Both the position numbers and the translations under genes were made by a program. The notes under the pieces are model-generated. The model saw only the letters and a program-made list of their open reading frames with translations. It did not search any database and was not told where the DNA came from. This document shows, in pieces, positions 42,984 to 52,794 of a stretch of 63,727 bases of DNA (position 1 is its first letter; every line of letters begins with the position of its first letter). Origin of the DNA: VRUE01 sp036271315 (lineage in GTDB: Bacteria; Actinomycetota; Thermoleophilia; Solirubrobacterales; 70-9); the NCBI GenBank assembly GCA_036271315.1, contig DATBAV010000015.1, positions 1 through 63,727 on the forward strand, given 5' to 3'.

Positions 42984-44276
42984 TCACGGATACAGCTCGA
43001 ACTCGTGCTCGCCGACCCGGACCTCGTTGCCCGGCTCGAAACCGGCCGCGCGCAGGGCGGCGATCACGCCAATCTCGTTGAGCCGCTGCTCGAGGTAGGC
43101 GAGCGCCTCTTCGTTGGCGACGTCGTGGCGCTCGAAGAGCAGTTCGACCCCGCGACCAGTGACCCGATAGGCCCCGTCATCCTCGCGTTCCACTGAGTAG
43201 CCGCCCTCTCCGACCGGGCGGTAGACGCGGTGCTCGGCCTCGAATTCGCCAGCTGACTCAGGGGCGCGCTCGGGTCGGGCGGTCGGCAGCTCGGGCAGGG
43301 CGGAGAGAATCTGCCCGCGCAGCCCATCGAGACCCTCACCGGTCGCCGAGGAGATGGCGAGCACGGCCAGGGCGGCGTCGCCCAGCCGCTCACGCCACTC
43401 TCCAACCGCCTCCTCGACCTGCTCGGCTGGCAGCAGGTCCCGCTTCGAGAGCACGACCAGCTCGGGCAGTCGATCCAGTCCCCCTCCGTATGACGCAAGC
43501 TCTGCCCGCACCGCCTCGTAGTTGGCGAGCGGCTCGCCTTCGAGCGGCGTCAGCTCAACTAGGTGAACCAGCATCGCGCAGCGCTCGACGTGGGCGAGGA
43601 ATTCGTGACCGAGGCCGGCGCCCTCCGCTGCCCCTTCGATCAACCCCGGAATGTCGGCGACGATCGCCTGCCGGTCGTCGCTCTCGATCGTCCCCAGCAC
43701 CGGCGAGATGGTCGTGAACGGGTAGTCCGCCACCTTCGGCGCCGCCCGCGTCAGCCGCCCCAGCAACGAGGACTTCCCCGCGTTGGGCAGCCCGATCAAG
43801 CCGACGTCCGCCAGCAGCTTCAGCCGCAGCTCGATCCACCCCTCCTCGCCGCTGGTCCCCTTCTCGGCAAACCGCGGCGCCTGCCGGGTCGAGTGAGTGA
43901 AGCGCTTGTTCCCGTGCCCACCACGGCCGGCGTGAGCAACGACCGCACGCTGCCCTGCCTCAACGAGATCCACCCGACTCCCATCCACAGCCTCGGCCTG
44001 GGTCCCAGCGGGCACGAGGATCTCCTTGTCGTCCCCACGGCCACCGTGGCGGTTGGAGCCCTCCCCATGCTTCCCCCGCCCACCCCTGAAGTGCTTGCTC
44101 CCCTTCAGCGCACCCAGATCCCGCTTCGACGAATCGCAAACGAGCACCACATCTCCCCCATGCCCACCATCCCCACCATCGGGCCCACCCCGAGGCACAT
44201 GAGCCTCACGCCTGAAGCTGACGCAACCGTTTCCGCCGGCGCCCCCTTCAACCCAGATCTTCGCCTTGTCGTACAT
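42984..44276 (-). CDS. obgE: GTPase Obg/CgtA
   Basis: This 430-aa essential ribosome-assembly GTPase has the glycine-rich Obg fold at residues 1-158 (VEGGAGGNGCVSFRREAHVP). The G domain has P-loop GLPNAGKSSLLGRL, G3 VADIPGLIEGA and G4 LSKRDLL. The C-terminal OCT domain covers about 345-425. It follows rplU-rpmA as usual, but the gap between rpmA and obgE holds three tandem hairpins including a family B element. Confidence 0.97.
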   Translation of the reverse strand: MYDKAKIWVEGGAGGNGCVSFRREAHVPRGGPDGGDGGHGGDVVLVCDSSKRDLGALKGSKHFRGGRGKHGEGSNRHGGRGDDKEILVPAGTQAEAVDGSRVDLVEAGQRAVVAHAGRGGHGNKRFTHSTRQAPRFAEKGTSGEEGWIELRLKLLADVGLIGLPNAGKSSLLGRLTRAAPKVADYPFTTISPVLGTIESDDRQAIVADIPGLIEGAAEGAGLGHEFLAHVERCAMLVHLVELTPLEGEPLANYEAVRAELASYGGGLDRLPELVVLSKRDLLPAEQVEEAVGEWRERLGDAALAVLAISSATGEGLDGLRGQILSALPELPTARPERAPESAGEFEAEHRVYRPVGEGGYSVEREDDGAYRVTGRGVELLFERHDVANEEALAYLEQRLNEIGVIAALRAAGFEPGNEVRVGEHEFELYP

Positions 44277-44298
44277 GAGAGCTGGAGGGTAGTCGCGT

Positions 44299-44365
44299 GG
44301 CGACTTACCTCCCCCTCCAGGGCGGGTAAGTCGCCAGGCCCCTCGCGTTGTTCGCGAGTGGGCCT
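44299..44365. repeat. Two tandem small hairpins in the rpmA-obgE gap
   Basis: Hairpin 1 is GGCGACTTACC (44299-44309) pairing with GGTAAGTCGCC (44325-44335) around a 15-nt loop. Hairpin 2 is 44336-44347 pairing with 44353-44365 (12 bp with one bulge) around TTGTT. They adjoin a family B element. Together they could end or attenuate transcription between rpmA and obgE. Confidence 0.65.
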
Positions 44366-44369
44366 TGAA

Positions 44370-44473
44370 GGACGGGGCGGATGCCCCTCAGCAGAGGCTC
44401 AGCGACCGCGCCGCGAATCGCCAGGAACGACCTGCTGCGCAACGGCCTCTGAGGAGGGGCATCCGCCCCGTCC
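44370..44473 (-). repeat. Family B hairpin repeat, copy 5
   Basis: Arms 44370-44398 and 44445-44473 pair over 29 bp with two mismatches. The 46-nt loop, read on the minus strand, begins CGTTGCGCAGCAGGTCGT, the family B consensus. It lies 7 bp past the rpmA stop, and the core reads on the same strand as rpmA. Confidence 0.85.
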
Positions 44474-44480
44474 CCAACGC

Positions 44481-44732
44481 CTAGTCCTGAAGAACGGAGA
44501 TCGTGCGGCCCTTGCGCGAGGGCTTGAACTCAACCGTCCCCGCCCGCGCCGCAAAGATCGTGTGGTCGCGACCAAGGCCGGTGCCATCACCAGGCCAGAA
44601 CCGCGTGCCGCGCTGACGGACGATGATCTCGCCACCAGTGACCTTCTGGCCCGCGAAGACCTTGACCCCGAGCATCTTGGGGTTGGATTCGCGTCCGTTG
44701 CGGCTTGAGCCGAGTCCCTTCTTATGAGCCAT
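44481..44732 (-). CDS. rpmA: Ribosomal protein bL27
   Basis: This 83-aa protein has N-terminus MAHKKGLGSSRNGRESNPKM, the conserved bL27 tail that reaches the peptidyl-transferase centre, followed by IIVRQRGTRFWPGDGTGLG. There is no N-terminal cleavable extension of the Firmicutes type. Its start lies inside the last codons of rplU (11-bp overlap). Confidence 0.98.
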   Translation of the reverse strand: MAHKKGLGSSRNGRESNPKMLGVKVFAGQKVTGGEIIVRQRGTRFWPGDGTGLGRDHTIFAARAGTVEFKPSRKGRTISVLQD

Positions 44733-45270
44733 CGTCAGAATCCTTTTTAGCAGCTGATTTTGTTGATGATGCGGGTTTAGCTGGCTCTTTTTTGGCTTTC
44801 GCGACAGGTTTTTTGGCCGCGGCTTTTTTGGCCGGAGCTTTTTTCGCAGCGGGTTTTTTCGCAGCCTCTTTTTTGGCGACAGGTTTTTTCGCCGCTTTCG
44901 GAGCCGCCTCTTTTTTCTCGGCGGGCTCCTCTTTCTTTGGCGCCGTCGCTTTGCGGCTGCCGAGGCTGATCTCGGTCACCTCGAGCTTGGTCAGCTCGGA
45001 GCGGTGACCGGCGCGGCGGCGGTAGCCCTTCTTGGCCTTGTATTTGAAGACCTTGATCTTGGGCCCCCGCAGGTGCTCGGAGACGGTCGCCTCGACCTTG
45101 ACTTTCTCCAGCTCTTTGCCCCCGGCGACGACCTCTTTGTCGCGGAACATCACCGGGCGCAGCGTGACTTTGTCGCCCTCTTTGGCGGTCAGGCGATCGA
45201 CGAGCAGCGAAGTGCCCTTCTCGACCTTGTACTGCTTGCCACCGGTCTCTATGACTGCGTACGTGTTCAT
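44722..45270 (-). CDS. rplU: Ribosomal protein bL21 with long Lys/Ala-rich tail
   Basis: Residues 1-103 are a normal bL21 (MNTYAVIETGGKQYKVEKG to GYRRRAGHRSELTKLEVTEI). The remaining 80 residues are a basic KKPAAKK-type tail resembling histone H1 or HupB tails. E. coli bL21 ends near 103. The tail is compositionally the mirror of the acidic IF-3 tail in this window. It overlaps rng by 4 bp and rpmA by 11 bp. Confidence 0.97.
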   Translation of the reverse strand: MNTYAVIETGGKQYKVEKGTSLLVDRLTAKEGDKVTLRPVMFRDKEVVAGGKELEKVKVEATVSEHLRGPKIKVFKYKAKKGYRRRAGHRSELTKLEVTEISLGSRKATAPKKEEPAEKKEAAPKAAKKPVAKKEAAKKPAAKKAPAKKAAAKKPVAKAKKEPAKPASSTKSAAKKDSDDGS

Positions 45271-47126
45271 TCGTCCTTGCCGCTCTGTGTTGAGCGCGAC
45301 CGACCGCGACCACCCCTGCGACCGCGACGGCTACTGCGCGAGGCGGAGGATTCTAGCTGGGAGCCGTTTTCCTCGCCGCCAGCGCTGGAGCCGGCGCCGT
45401 TGGTCGCCTCCCCCTCGGGCAGCGAGGCCACCGCGGCGGCCCGCTCGACCCGCTCGATCCGCACCAGTTTGCGCTGGCCGACGAAGCGACCGCCACCGGT
45501 GACGCTGACGATGTAAGAGTCGACGCGGGCGACGGCGTCGTCGGCGTTGTACATGTGCGGCTCGTCGATTTTGACCAGCACCTCCTCGCCGACCTTGAAG
45601 GGCAGCGCCCGCTCCTCGATCTCGGCCCGGCTGCCTGTTTCGACCACCTCGAAGGTGTCGATCGGCAGCGCGTCGCCGCCCTCGAAGTGGAACTGCTTGC
45701 CGGTCTCGGCCTCGAGCTCGGCGAGACCGCTCTCGGCCTCGATCAACTCGGCCGCCACCTTTGGGTGGACCCGCACCAGCAGCGCCTCGGCCTCTTTGGC
45801 CCCAGCGGCGACGTCGGGCAGGCGTCGCATCGCATCCAGCGCCACCGTCTCGGCCGAGAGCACGACGCCTTCGCCCTCGCAGGTCGGGCAGGGCACGGTG
45901 AGGATCTCGCGCACCCCGTCGGTGACGTTCTGGCGCGTCATCTCGACCAGGCCCAGTGGCGAGACCTCGACCACGTAGCTCTTCGACTTGTCGGCGTCGA
46001 GCGCTTTGCGCAGCGTTTTCAGCACTTTGTCGCGGTTGCGAGCCCGCGCCATGTCGATGAAGTCGATGACGATGATGCCGCCGATGTCACGCAGGCGCAG
46101 CTGCCGTACGGCCTCCTCCGCAGCCTCGGTGTTGACCCGGGTGATCGTCTCCTCGAGGCCGCCTTTGCCGCGACCGGTGAAGCTGCCGCTGTTGACGTCC
46201 ATCACGGTCAGCGCCTCGGCGTAGTCGATGATCAGGTAGCCGCCGGAGGCGAGGTCGACGCGCTTGCCCAGGGTCGACTCGATCTCCTTGTCGATGCCCC
46301 ATTTCTCGAACAGCGGCTTGCGCTCTTTGTAGAGCTCGACGCCGTCGACCAGCTCCGGCGCGGTGCGCTGGAAGAAGCTGGTCACCCGTTCGAACTGCTT
46401 GGGCGAGTCGATGATCGCTTTTTCGAAATCGCTGAGGAAGACGTCGCGCAGCACCCGCACCGGCAGGTCGGCCTCCTGGAAGACGAGATCCGGGGCGACG
46501 ATCTGCTCGGTGCGCCGCGCCAGCACGTCGTTGAGCTTGTGCAGATAGCCGATCTCGCGCACGAAGTCGGCCTTTTTGGCGCCGTGGGCGGCGGTGCGGA
46601 CGATTAGCCCACCCGGGCCTTTGTAGGTGCGGTCGACCATCTTGCGCAGGCGGTCGCGCTCGGAGTCGGCCAGCCGCCGGCTGACGCCGACGCCGCTGCC
46701 CTGCGGCGCGTAGACCAGGTAACGACCGGCAATCGAGACGTTCATCGAGAGCCGCGCGCCCTTGGTCTTGAGCGGGTCCTTGACCACCTGCACGACGATC
46801 TCCTGACCGGGTTTGATCAGCTCGTCGATGCGGCGGCCTTTACCGGTGCCGCGGCCGCGCTTCGGCGCCTGTTCCCCGTTGGGGAGGACGATCTCGTCGA
46901 CGTGGAGGAAACCGTTGCGCTCGAGGCCGATGTCGACGAAGGCGGCCTCCATGCCGGGCAGGACGTTGTCGACCTTGCCCTTGTAGATGTTGCCGACGAT
47001 CGAACGTCGGCCGCGGCGCTCTATGTAGAGCTCCGCTACGTCACGTTTGCCGCCTTTCGTTTTTGACTCGAGGACGGCGACGCGGGTCTCGCCACGATCA
47101 GCGGAAACCAGAATTGTCTTTTTCAT
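45267..47126 (-). CDS. rng: Ribonuclease E/G
   Basis: This 619-aa endoribonuclease acts in mRNA decay and rRNA processing. Its S1 domain is at residues 35-125 (interrupted by a short basic loop, PKRGRGTGKGRR). The DNase I-like catalytic domain has Asp residues in VMDVNSGSFTGRG and IVIDFIDMARARNRD. The zinc-link motif PCPTCEGEG is near residue 410. The C-terminal tail is short and basic (RSSRRGRRGGRGRSRS), closer to RNase G than to the scaffolded RNase E. It precedes rplU-rpmA-obgE. Confidence 0.95.
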   Translation of the reverse strand: MKKTILVSADRGETRVAVLESKTKGGKRDVAELYIERRGRRSIVGNIYKGKVDNVLPGMEAAFVDIGLERNGFLHVDEIVLPNGEQAPKRGRGTGKGRRIDELIKPGQEIVVQVVKDPLKTKGARLSMNVSIAGRYLVYAPQGSGVGVSRRLADSERDRLRKMVDRTYKGPGGLIVRTAAHGAKKADFVREIGYLHKLNDVLARRTEQIVAPDLVFQEADLPVRVLRDVFLSDFEKAIIDSPKQFERVTSFFQRTAPELVDGVELYKERKPLFEKWGIDKEIESTLGKRVDLASGGYLIIDYAEALTVMDVNSGSFTGRGKGGLEETITRVNTEAAEEAVRQLRLRDIGGIIVIDFIDMARARNRDKVLKTLRKALDADKSKSYVVEVSPLGLVEMTRQNVTDGVREILTVPCPTCEGEGVVLSAETVALDAMRRLPDVAAGAKEAEALLVRVHPKVAAELIEAESGLAELEAETGKQFHFEGGDALPIDTFEVVETGSRAEIEERALPFKVGEEVLVKIDEPHMYNADDAVARVDSYIVSVTGGGRFVGQRKLVRIERVERAAAVASLPEGEATNGAGSSAGGEENGSQLESSASRSSRRGRRGGRGRSRSTQSGKDE

Positions 47127-47177
47127 TTGAGTTAGCTCAGTTCAGAGTAGGTACGCACGCCTGGACCCTTCAAGGGA

Positions 47178-48374
47178 TCACCAGGCGAACCTGCCTTTCT
47201 GGCTGAGCCGCGCTTGCATGTGGATGCTCTGGAGGACGCCGACCGCCACGAAGGTCGCCAAGACAGACGACCCGCCGTAGCTCATCAGCGGTAGGGGAAT
47301 GCCGGTGATCGGCATGATCCCCAGGTTCATCCCCACGTTTACGAAGACCTGGAAAAGGAGCATTCCGGCGATACCGCCGGCGACCAGGGTTCCGTAGGAG
47401 TTCTTCGAGAGCGTCACAATCCGCAGCGCCCGCCAGATAAGCAGGGCGTATAGGGATAGGACCAACGCGGCTCCCATGAATCCGTAGCGCTCACCGATCA
47501 CGGCGAAAATGAAATCGGTGTGCCGCTCAGGGACAAAGTTGAGCCGCGTTTGGGTGGCCCGATCGCCGCGTCCGGTCTTCTCCCCGGAACCGATGGCGAT
47601 CTTGGCCTGGTTTTGCTGGTAGCCAGCGTCGCTGGGGTCCGCGCTGGGGTGCAGGAAAGAGGTGAGCCTCTGCTCCTGGTAGCCCTTCAAAACTGGCGTC
47701 CCAACTGCGGGCGCCACAACGAGAACCGCCACTGTCATAGCGACGAAGGCCGCGCCGATCACCGCGAAGTGCGTCCAGCGGACGCCCCCCACGTACATCA
47801 CGGCGAGGGTGATTGCCCCGAACACCAAAGCGGTGCCGAGATCCGGCTGCAAGAAGACGAGCGCAGCCGGTGCCAGGCCGAGGCATAGGTAGCGCACGGT
47901 GCGCTGCCACTCAGAGCCACTCCTGGCGCCATCGATGACAAACCCGGCAAGGGCCAAGACGAGCAGCACCTTGCCGAGCTCCGATGGCTGGAAACTGAAG
48001 AAGGGAAGTTCGAATGAGCGCCGCGAGCCGCGCGCGGCGAAGCCGAAGACGAAGACGAGCGAGATGCTGACGCAGAGGAAGGTGTAGATGCCGACCCGCA
48101 GCTCGCGGAAGCGTGAGTAGTCGATGCGGGTCAGTAGGTACATGGCGACGATCCCGAGCACGCCGTAGATCGCCTGCCGGTCAACGTAGTAATAGGGACT
48201 GCCGGGGACGTCGTGCTTCGTCGCCTGGGCCAGGGTGAAGACGCTGAAGGCGACGAGAGCGGTGGCCGAGAGCGCCAGACCCCCATCCATGTAGGGCAGG
48301 CCGAGGCGCTCGGCAATGCCGGGATGGACTGCGAAGGGCTCGGGTCGGGCGCGGCGCGCGCGGGTGGCGTACAT
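47178..48374 (-). CDS. rodA: Rod-shape SEDS glycosyltransferase RodA
   Basis: This 398-aa SEDS-family polymerase makes peptidoglycan strands with the class B PBP encoded next to it. About ten helices are present. Family signatures are FQPSELGKVLLVLALAGFV, FLQPDLGTALVFGAITLAV, FIFAVIGERYGFMG and ITGIPLPLMSYGGSS. The start overlaps the mrdA stop. The full order mreB-mreC-mreD-mrdA-rodA is a complete elongasome operon. Confidence 0.96.
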   Translation of the reverse strand: MYATRARRARPEPFAVHPGIAERLGLPYMDGGLALSATALVAFSVFTLAQATKHDVPGSPYYYVDRQAIYGVLGIVAMYLLTRIDYSRFRELRVGIYTFLCVSISLVFVFGFAARGSRRSFELPFFSFQPSELGKVLLVLALAGFVIDGARSGSEWQRTVRYLCLGLAPAALVFLQPDLGTALVFGAITLAVMYVGGVRWTHFAVIGAAFVAMTVAVLVVAPAVGTPVLKGYQEQRLTSFLHPSADPSDAGYQQNQAKIAIGSGEKTGRGDRATQTRLNFVPERHTDFIFAVIGERYGFMGAALVLSLYALLIWRALRIVTLSKNSYGTLVAGGIAGMLLFQVFVNVGMNLGIMPITGIPLPLMSYGGSSVLATFVAVGVLQSIHMQARLSQKGRFAW

Positions 48375-50242
48375 CAGCCCGGACTGCCTCCGTTGGGACC
48401 GGCTGACGCGGTCGCGTGCTTGTGAAAATAGGCTTCGAGAATGTCGAGAGCGACCGGCGCGGCTGATTCAGCGCCGAATCCTCCTTCCTCGATCGTAACG
48501 GCTGTGACGATTTTGGGGTTGGGATAGGGGGCGAGGACGATGTACCAGGACTGGTCGGCATGCCCAACTCGCTGCGCGGTTCCGGTCTTGCCGGCCACCG
48601 GGGTCGGGAAGCCGCCGAAGACTTCGTAGGAGGTTCCGCCCGGCGTCTGCGCCGCCTCGTGCAGCCCTTCGAGGATGACGTCGCGGTTGGCTGGGTTCAT
48701 CTTCACGTGGCGACGCGGCGGCGGCGCGAATTCCTTCAGCACGCGGCCGGCGGCGTCGGTGACTTCCTTGCCCACGTGCGGCGTGACCACGGTGCCGCCG
48801 TTGGCGACGGTGGCGTAGGCGATCGCCATCTGCAGCGGGTTGGTCTGCAGGTCGCCCTGGCCGGTGGCGAGCTGGATGTTGTCGCCGGCGGACCAGGGAC
48901 GTTCGGTCTTGCCTTCCTTGTAGAGCTGGTTGCGCCAGTGCTGGCTGGGCAAGAGGCCTTCGACCGCGCCCGGCAGGTCGATCCCGGGCGGCCGCCCGAT
49001 GCCGAGCGCGTGCGCCCAGTGCTGCAGCTGCCCGGTGTCCCACATTTCGTCGCCGAGCGTGTAGAAGAAGACGTCGTCGGAGACCTGCAGGGCGGGGACC
49101 AGGGTGAGGCTGCCGTAGGAGGCGCCGCCGGCGTTTTTGAAGCTCTCGCCGCCGACGGTGAAGGCGCCGCCGTCGTAGATCGAGCGCGAAGGCGTCAGGA
49201 TGCCGCTTTCCAGCGCCGCCATCGCGGTGATGAGCTTGAAGGTCGAACCGGTTGGGTAATAGCCGGAGATCGCCCGGTCGGCCAGCGGTGCCGAGGGATT
49301 GTTGTAGGTCTCGTCGACCTGCTTCTGGGTCAGCGGCCTGGTGAAGAGCGAGGGCTCGAAGGTCGGGAAGGAGCCGAGGGCGAGGATTTCGCCCGTGTGG
49401 ACGTCCATCGTGATGAAGGCTCCCGGCAACCCCTTCGCCGCCAGCCCGGCTTCGCCGGCCTCCTGCACGTCCTTTTCGATCGAGAGCTTGAGGTTGTCGC
49501 CAGGCGCCGGGGGCTTGGAGACGAGGCGGCCGTTGGGAGTCGGCTCGCCGAGCGCGTCGACCTGGATCCGCGTCAGCCCCGGGCGGCCCCGAAGGTACTT
49601 GTCGTAGGTGTCCTCGACGCCTTCCTGGCCGATCTCGTCGCCGGGCTGCAGGCCCTTGTAACGAGGCTCCTTCAGCTGTTTTTCGGAGATCTCGCCAACG
49701 TTGCCAAGCAGGTGCGCGGCGAGCGTGCCGTCCGGGTAGGCGCGGACGAAGACCCGCTGCACCTCTACACCCGGGAATCGATCCTGATTTTCCTGCAAGT
49801 AGTAGACGAGGTAGTGGCCGACGTCGCGGCGCAGCGTCACCGGTGCCGCCGGCGCCAGCTTCAGCTCTTCGTGCATCGTTTTCCGCAGGTGCTTGAGGGT
49901 GCTGTGCGTCAGATCGGCCAGACGCGAGAGCTCGGCATGGCGTTCGGCCGGGTCTTCGGGCAGTTTGCGCGGGTTCACCTGCAGCGCCAGGCTGGTTCGG
50001 TTGGCGACCAGGACGGCGCCGTTGCGATCGAGGATTTTGCCGCGCGGGGCGCTGGTGCGGAACGAGCGGGTGCGGTTGTTCTTCGCTTCGGCGAGGTACT
50101 TTTCGCCGTCGAGCACCTGCAGCAGCCAGAGTCGCAGGAAGAGGATCGCGAAGAGGGCCACCGCGAAGCCGCCGAAGAGGGCAAGGCGCAGGGCGAGGCG
50201 GTTGTTCACCGCGGGACCGCGCTCGTCAGACCGCAGGTACAC
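48374..50242 (-). CDS. mrdA: Penicillin-binding protein 2
   Basis: This 622-aa class B transpeptidase for lateral wall synthesis has one N-terminal membrane helix (FGGFAVALFAILFLRLWLL), then the dimerisation/pedestal region (SFRTSAPRGKILDRNGAVLV). The transpeptidase domain has active-site STFK in YYPTGSTFKLI, SDD in QVSDDVFFYTLG as the SxN-equivalent, and KTG in VAGKTGTAQRV. It overlaps rodA and lies 1 bp from mreD. Confidence 0.96.
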   Translation of the reverse strand: MYLRSDERGPAVNNRLALRLALFGGFAVALFAILFLRLWLLQVLDGEKYLAEAKNNRTRSFRTSAPRGKILDRNGAVLVANRTSLALQVNPRKLPEDPAERHAELSRLADLTHSTLKHLRKTMHEELKLAPAAPVTLRRDVGHYLVYYLQENQDRFPGVEVQRVFVRAYPDGTLAAHLLGNVGEISEKQLKEPRYKGLQPGDEIGQEGVEDTYDKYLRGRPGLTRIQVDALGEPTPNGRLVSKPPAPGDNLKLSIEKDVQEAGEAGLAAKGLPGAFITMDVHTGEILALGSFPTFEPSLFTRPLTQKQVDETYNNPSAPLADRAISGYYPTGSTFKLITAMAALESGILTPSRSIYDGGAFTVGGESFKNAGGASYGSLTLVPALQVSDDVFFYTLGDEMWDTGQLQHWAHALGIGRPPGIDLPGAVEGLLPSQHWRNQLYKEGKTERPWSAGDNIQLATGQGDLQTNPLQMAIAYATVANGGTVVTPHVGKEVTDAAGRVLKEFAPPPRRHVKMNPANRDVILEGLHEAAQTPGGTSYEVFGGFPTPVAGKTGTAQRVGHADQSWYIVLAPYPNPKIVTAVTIEEGGFGAESAAPVALDILEAYFHKHATASAGPNGGSPG

Positions 50243-50243
50243 G

Positions 50244-50792
50244 CTAGGCCCCCAGAACCCGGGGCTGGCGCCGGCGCTGTACTTTCGGCTCCTCGACCAG
50301 GGCCGGGCGCAGCACCCGCCGCACCAGCAGGTAGATCGGCCAGCCGAGGAAGAAGGCGTAGACGCTCTTCAGCAGCAGGTCGCGAACGATCAGCAGGCTG
50401 ACTGGGGCGTCGATCCCGAGCAGCAGCTGGATCGCGGCGAAACCGAGCTCCGCCGCCAAGGTCAGGCCCATGCAAAGCAGCGCCGGCACGAGCGAGTTGT
50501 GGATCTCGAAGCGCTCGCGGAAGAGACCGGCCGAGTAGCCGATGCCGAGCAGCACCAGCGAGGAGATGCCGAGCGCCTCGACCAGCAGGCAGTCGACGAA
50601 GAGGCCGATCGAGAAACCGGCGACGGCACCGGTGAGGCTGCCGCCGAGCAGGGCCAGGCAGACGACCAGGGCCGGCAGGATGTCCGGGCTGACGTGAAAG
50701 AGCTCAACCTGGGAGAAGAAAGAAAGCTGCAGGAGCACGCCGAGCAGGCCGATCAGGGCGATGCGAACGACGATCTTCGGCGTCAGGATCAC
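50244..50792 (-). CDS. mreD: Rod-shape-determining protein MreD
   Basis: This 182-aa small polytopic membrane protein begins with GTG, overlapping the mreC TGA (GTGA). About six helices are present (IALIGLLGVLLQLSFFS, LPALVVCLALLGGSLTGAVA and so on). The SPDILPALVV and LFVDCLLVEALGISSL stretches match MreD. The frame is open upstream into mreC, but this start is the only one that gives the normal length. Confidence 0.92.
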   Translation of the reverse strand: MILTPKIVVRIALIGLLGVLLQLSFFSQVELFHVSPDILPALVVCLALLGGSLTGAVAGFSIGLFVDCLLVEALGISSLVLLGIGYSAGLFRERFEIHNSLVPALLCMGLTLAAELGFAAIQLLLGIDAPVSLLIVRDLLLKSVYAFFLGWPIYLLVRRVLRPALVEEPKVQRRRQPRVLGA

Positions 50793-51640
50793 CCGCGCGA
50801 CCCCCCCGTCAGCACCTGGACCAGGTCGAGGTCGCTCATATCGGCGAAGGGACGCACGTCGGCCTGTTCCTTGGCCTCCTGGTCGACGATCGAGGCCTTG
50901 GTCACTTCGCCCAGCGGCAGCCCGGGCGGGAAGAGCGAGGCCAGGCCCTGGGCGCGCCAGCCGGAGGTGACCACTGTCTGGCCGCCGTGGACCAGCTTGG
51001 TCGAATCGATGAAATCGAGGATCAGGTGTTCGGGGTTGCCGACTTCGGGCTTGATCACGCCCTGCACGCCGGCCGGCACGACCTTCGCCGCGACCGCGCT
51101 TTCGTGGTCCGTCAGCAACATCACCTGAGAAGAACCCGGCTCCACCGCGGCGATGCGGCCCACCAGGCCCTGGCCGCCGATCACCGGGTCGTCGACGTGG
51201 ACGCCATCGCCGCTGCCGACGTCGATGTTGACGCTCGAGCGCCACTCGGTCGGCGAGCGGGCGATCACGCGCCCGGTAACCGGTTCATAGGCCGACGCCG
51301 CCAGTACCGGGTCGCGGTCGAACGCGACCAGCTTGCGCAGTTCGGCGTTCTCCTGCATCGCCTCCTGGCCGGCGACCGCCTGTTCGCGCGACTTCGCCAG
51401 CTCGCTCTTGAGGCGGCTGTTTTCGCCCCTGGCGTCGAAGGTCTTGTCGAACCAGTCGACCAGGTCGCGGGCCGGCTTCAGGGCGCGGTCAGCAACGCCC
51501 TGGACCGGGCTGAAGATCGTGCTGACGCCGCGTTGCAGGCCGTTCGATCCTTGCCCGTAGGTGATCGTCAGCAACACGAAGGAGCCGACGACCAGCAGGG
51601 CGAGCACCGCCCTACGGCGGCGTACTTGCTTTCGGTACAC
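50789..51640 (-). CDS. mreC: Cell-shape protein MreC
   Basis: The 283-aa protein has an N-terminal membrane anchor (AVLALLVVGSFVLLTITYG), a coiled coil (about 75-110) and two periplasmic beta-barrel domains (PVTGRVIARSPTEWRSSVNI and GVHVDDPVIGGQGLVGRI). It organises PBP2-RodA. Translation starts at GTG. A direct repeat (about 15 bp) overlaps its start and the mreB end. Confidence 0.94.
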   Translation of the reverse strand: MYRKQVRRRRAVLALLVVGSFVLLTITYGQGSNGLQRGVSTIFSPVQGVADRALKPARDLVDWFDKTFDARGENSRLKSELAKSREQAVAGQEAMQENAELRKLVAFDRDPVLAASAYEPVTGRVIARSPTEWRSSVNIDVGSGDGVHVDDPVIGGQGLVGRIAAVEPGSSQVMLLTDHESAVAAKVVPAGVQGVIKPEVGNPEHLILDFIDSTKLVHGGQTVVTSGWRAQGLASLFPPGLPLGEVTKASIVDQEAKEQADVRPFADMSDLDLVQVLTGGSRG

Positions 51641-51678
51641 GATGAAGACCTAAGTTTGAGGCTTGCGATGAAGGAGAC

Positions 51679-51682
<4 letters not shown>
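51639..51682. repeat. Short direct repeat at the mreB-mreC junction
   Basis: CGATGAAGACCTAAG at 51639-51653 is repeated at 51665-51682 with three extra bases inside. It covers the mreC start region and the mreB stop. It may be a slipped duplication without function. Confidence 0.4.
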
Positions 51683-52728
<1,046 letters not shown>

Positions 52729-52794
52729 TCGTGAATTTGGAGTACTTCCAAGGGGAATGATCCCAAAAGGAAGAAGCGGGGCGTCTTTTCCGGC

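Noticed and set aside
52737..52751. TTGGA/TCCAA dyad before mreB as an operator
   Set aside because: Only five paired bases, an imperfect centre and no regulator nearby; too weak to list as a separate feature.
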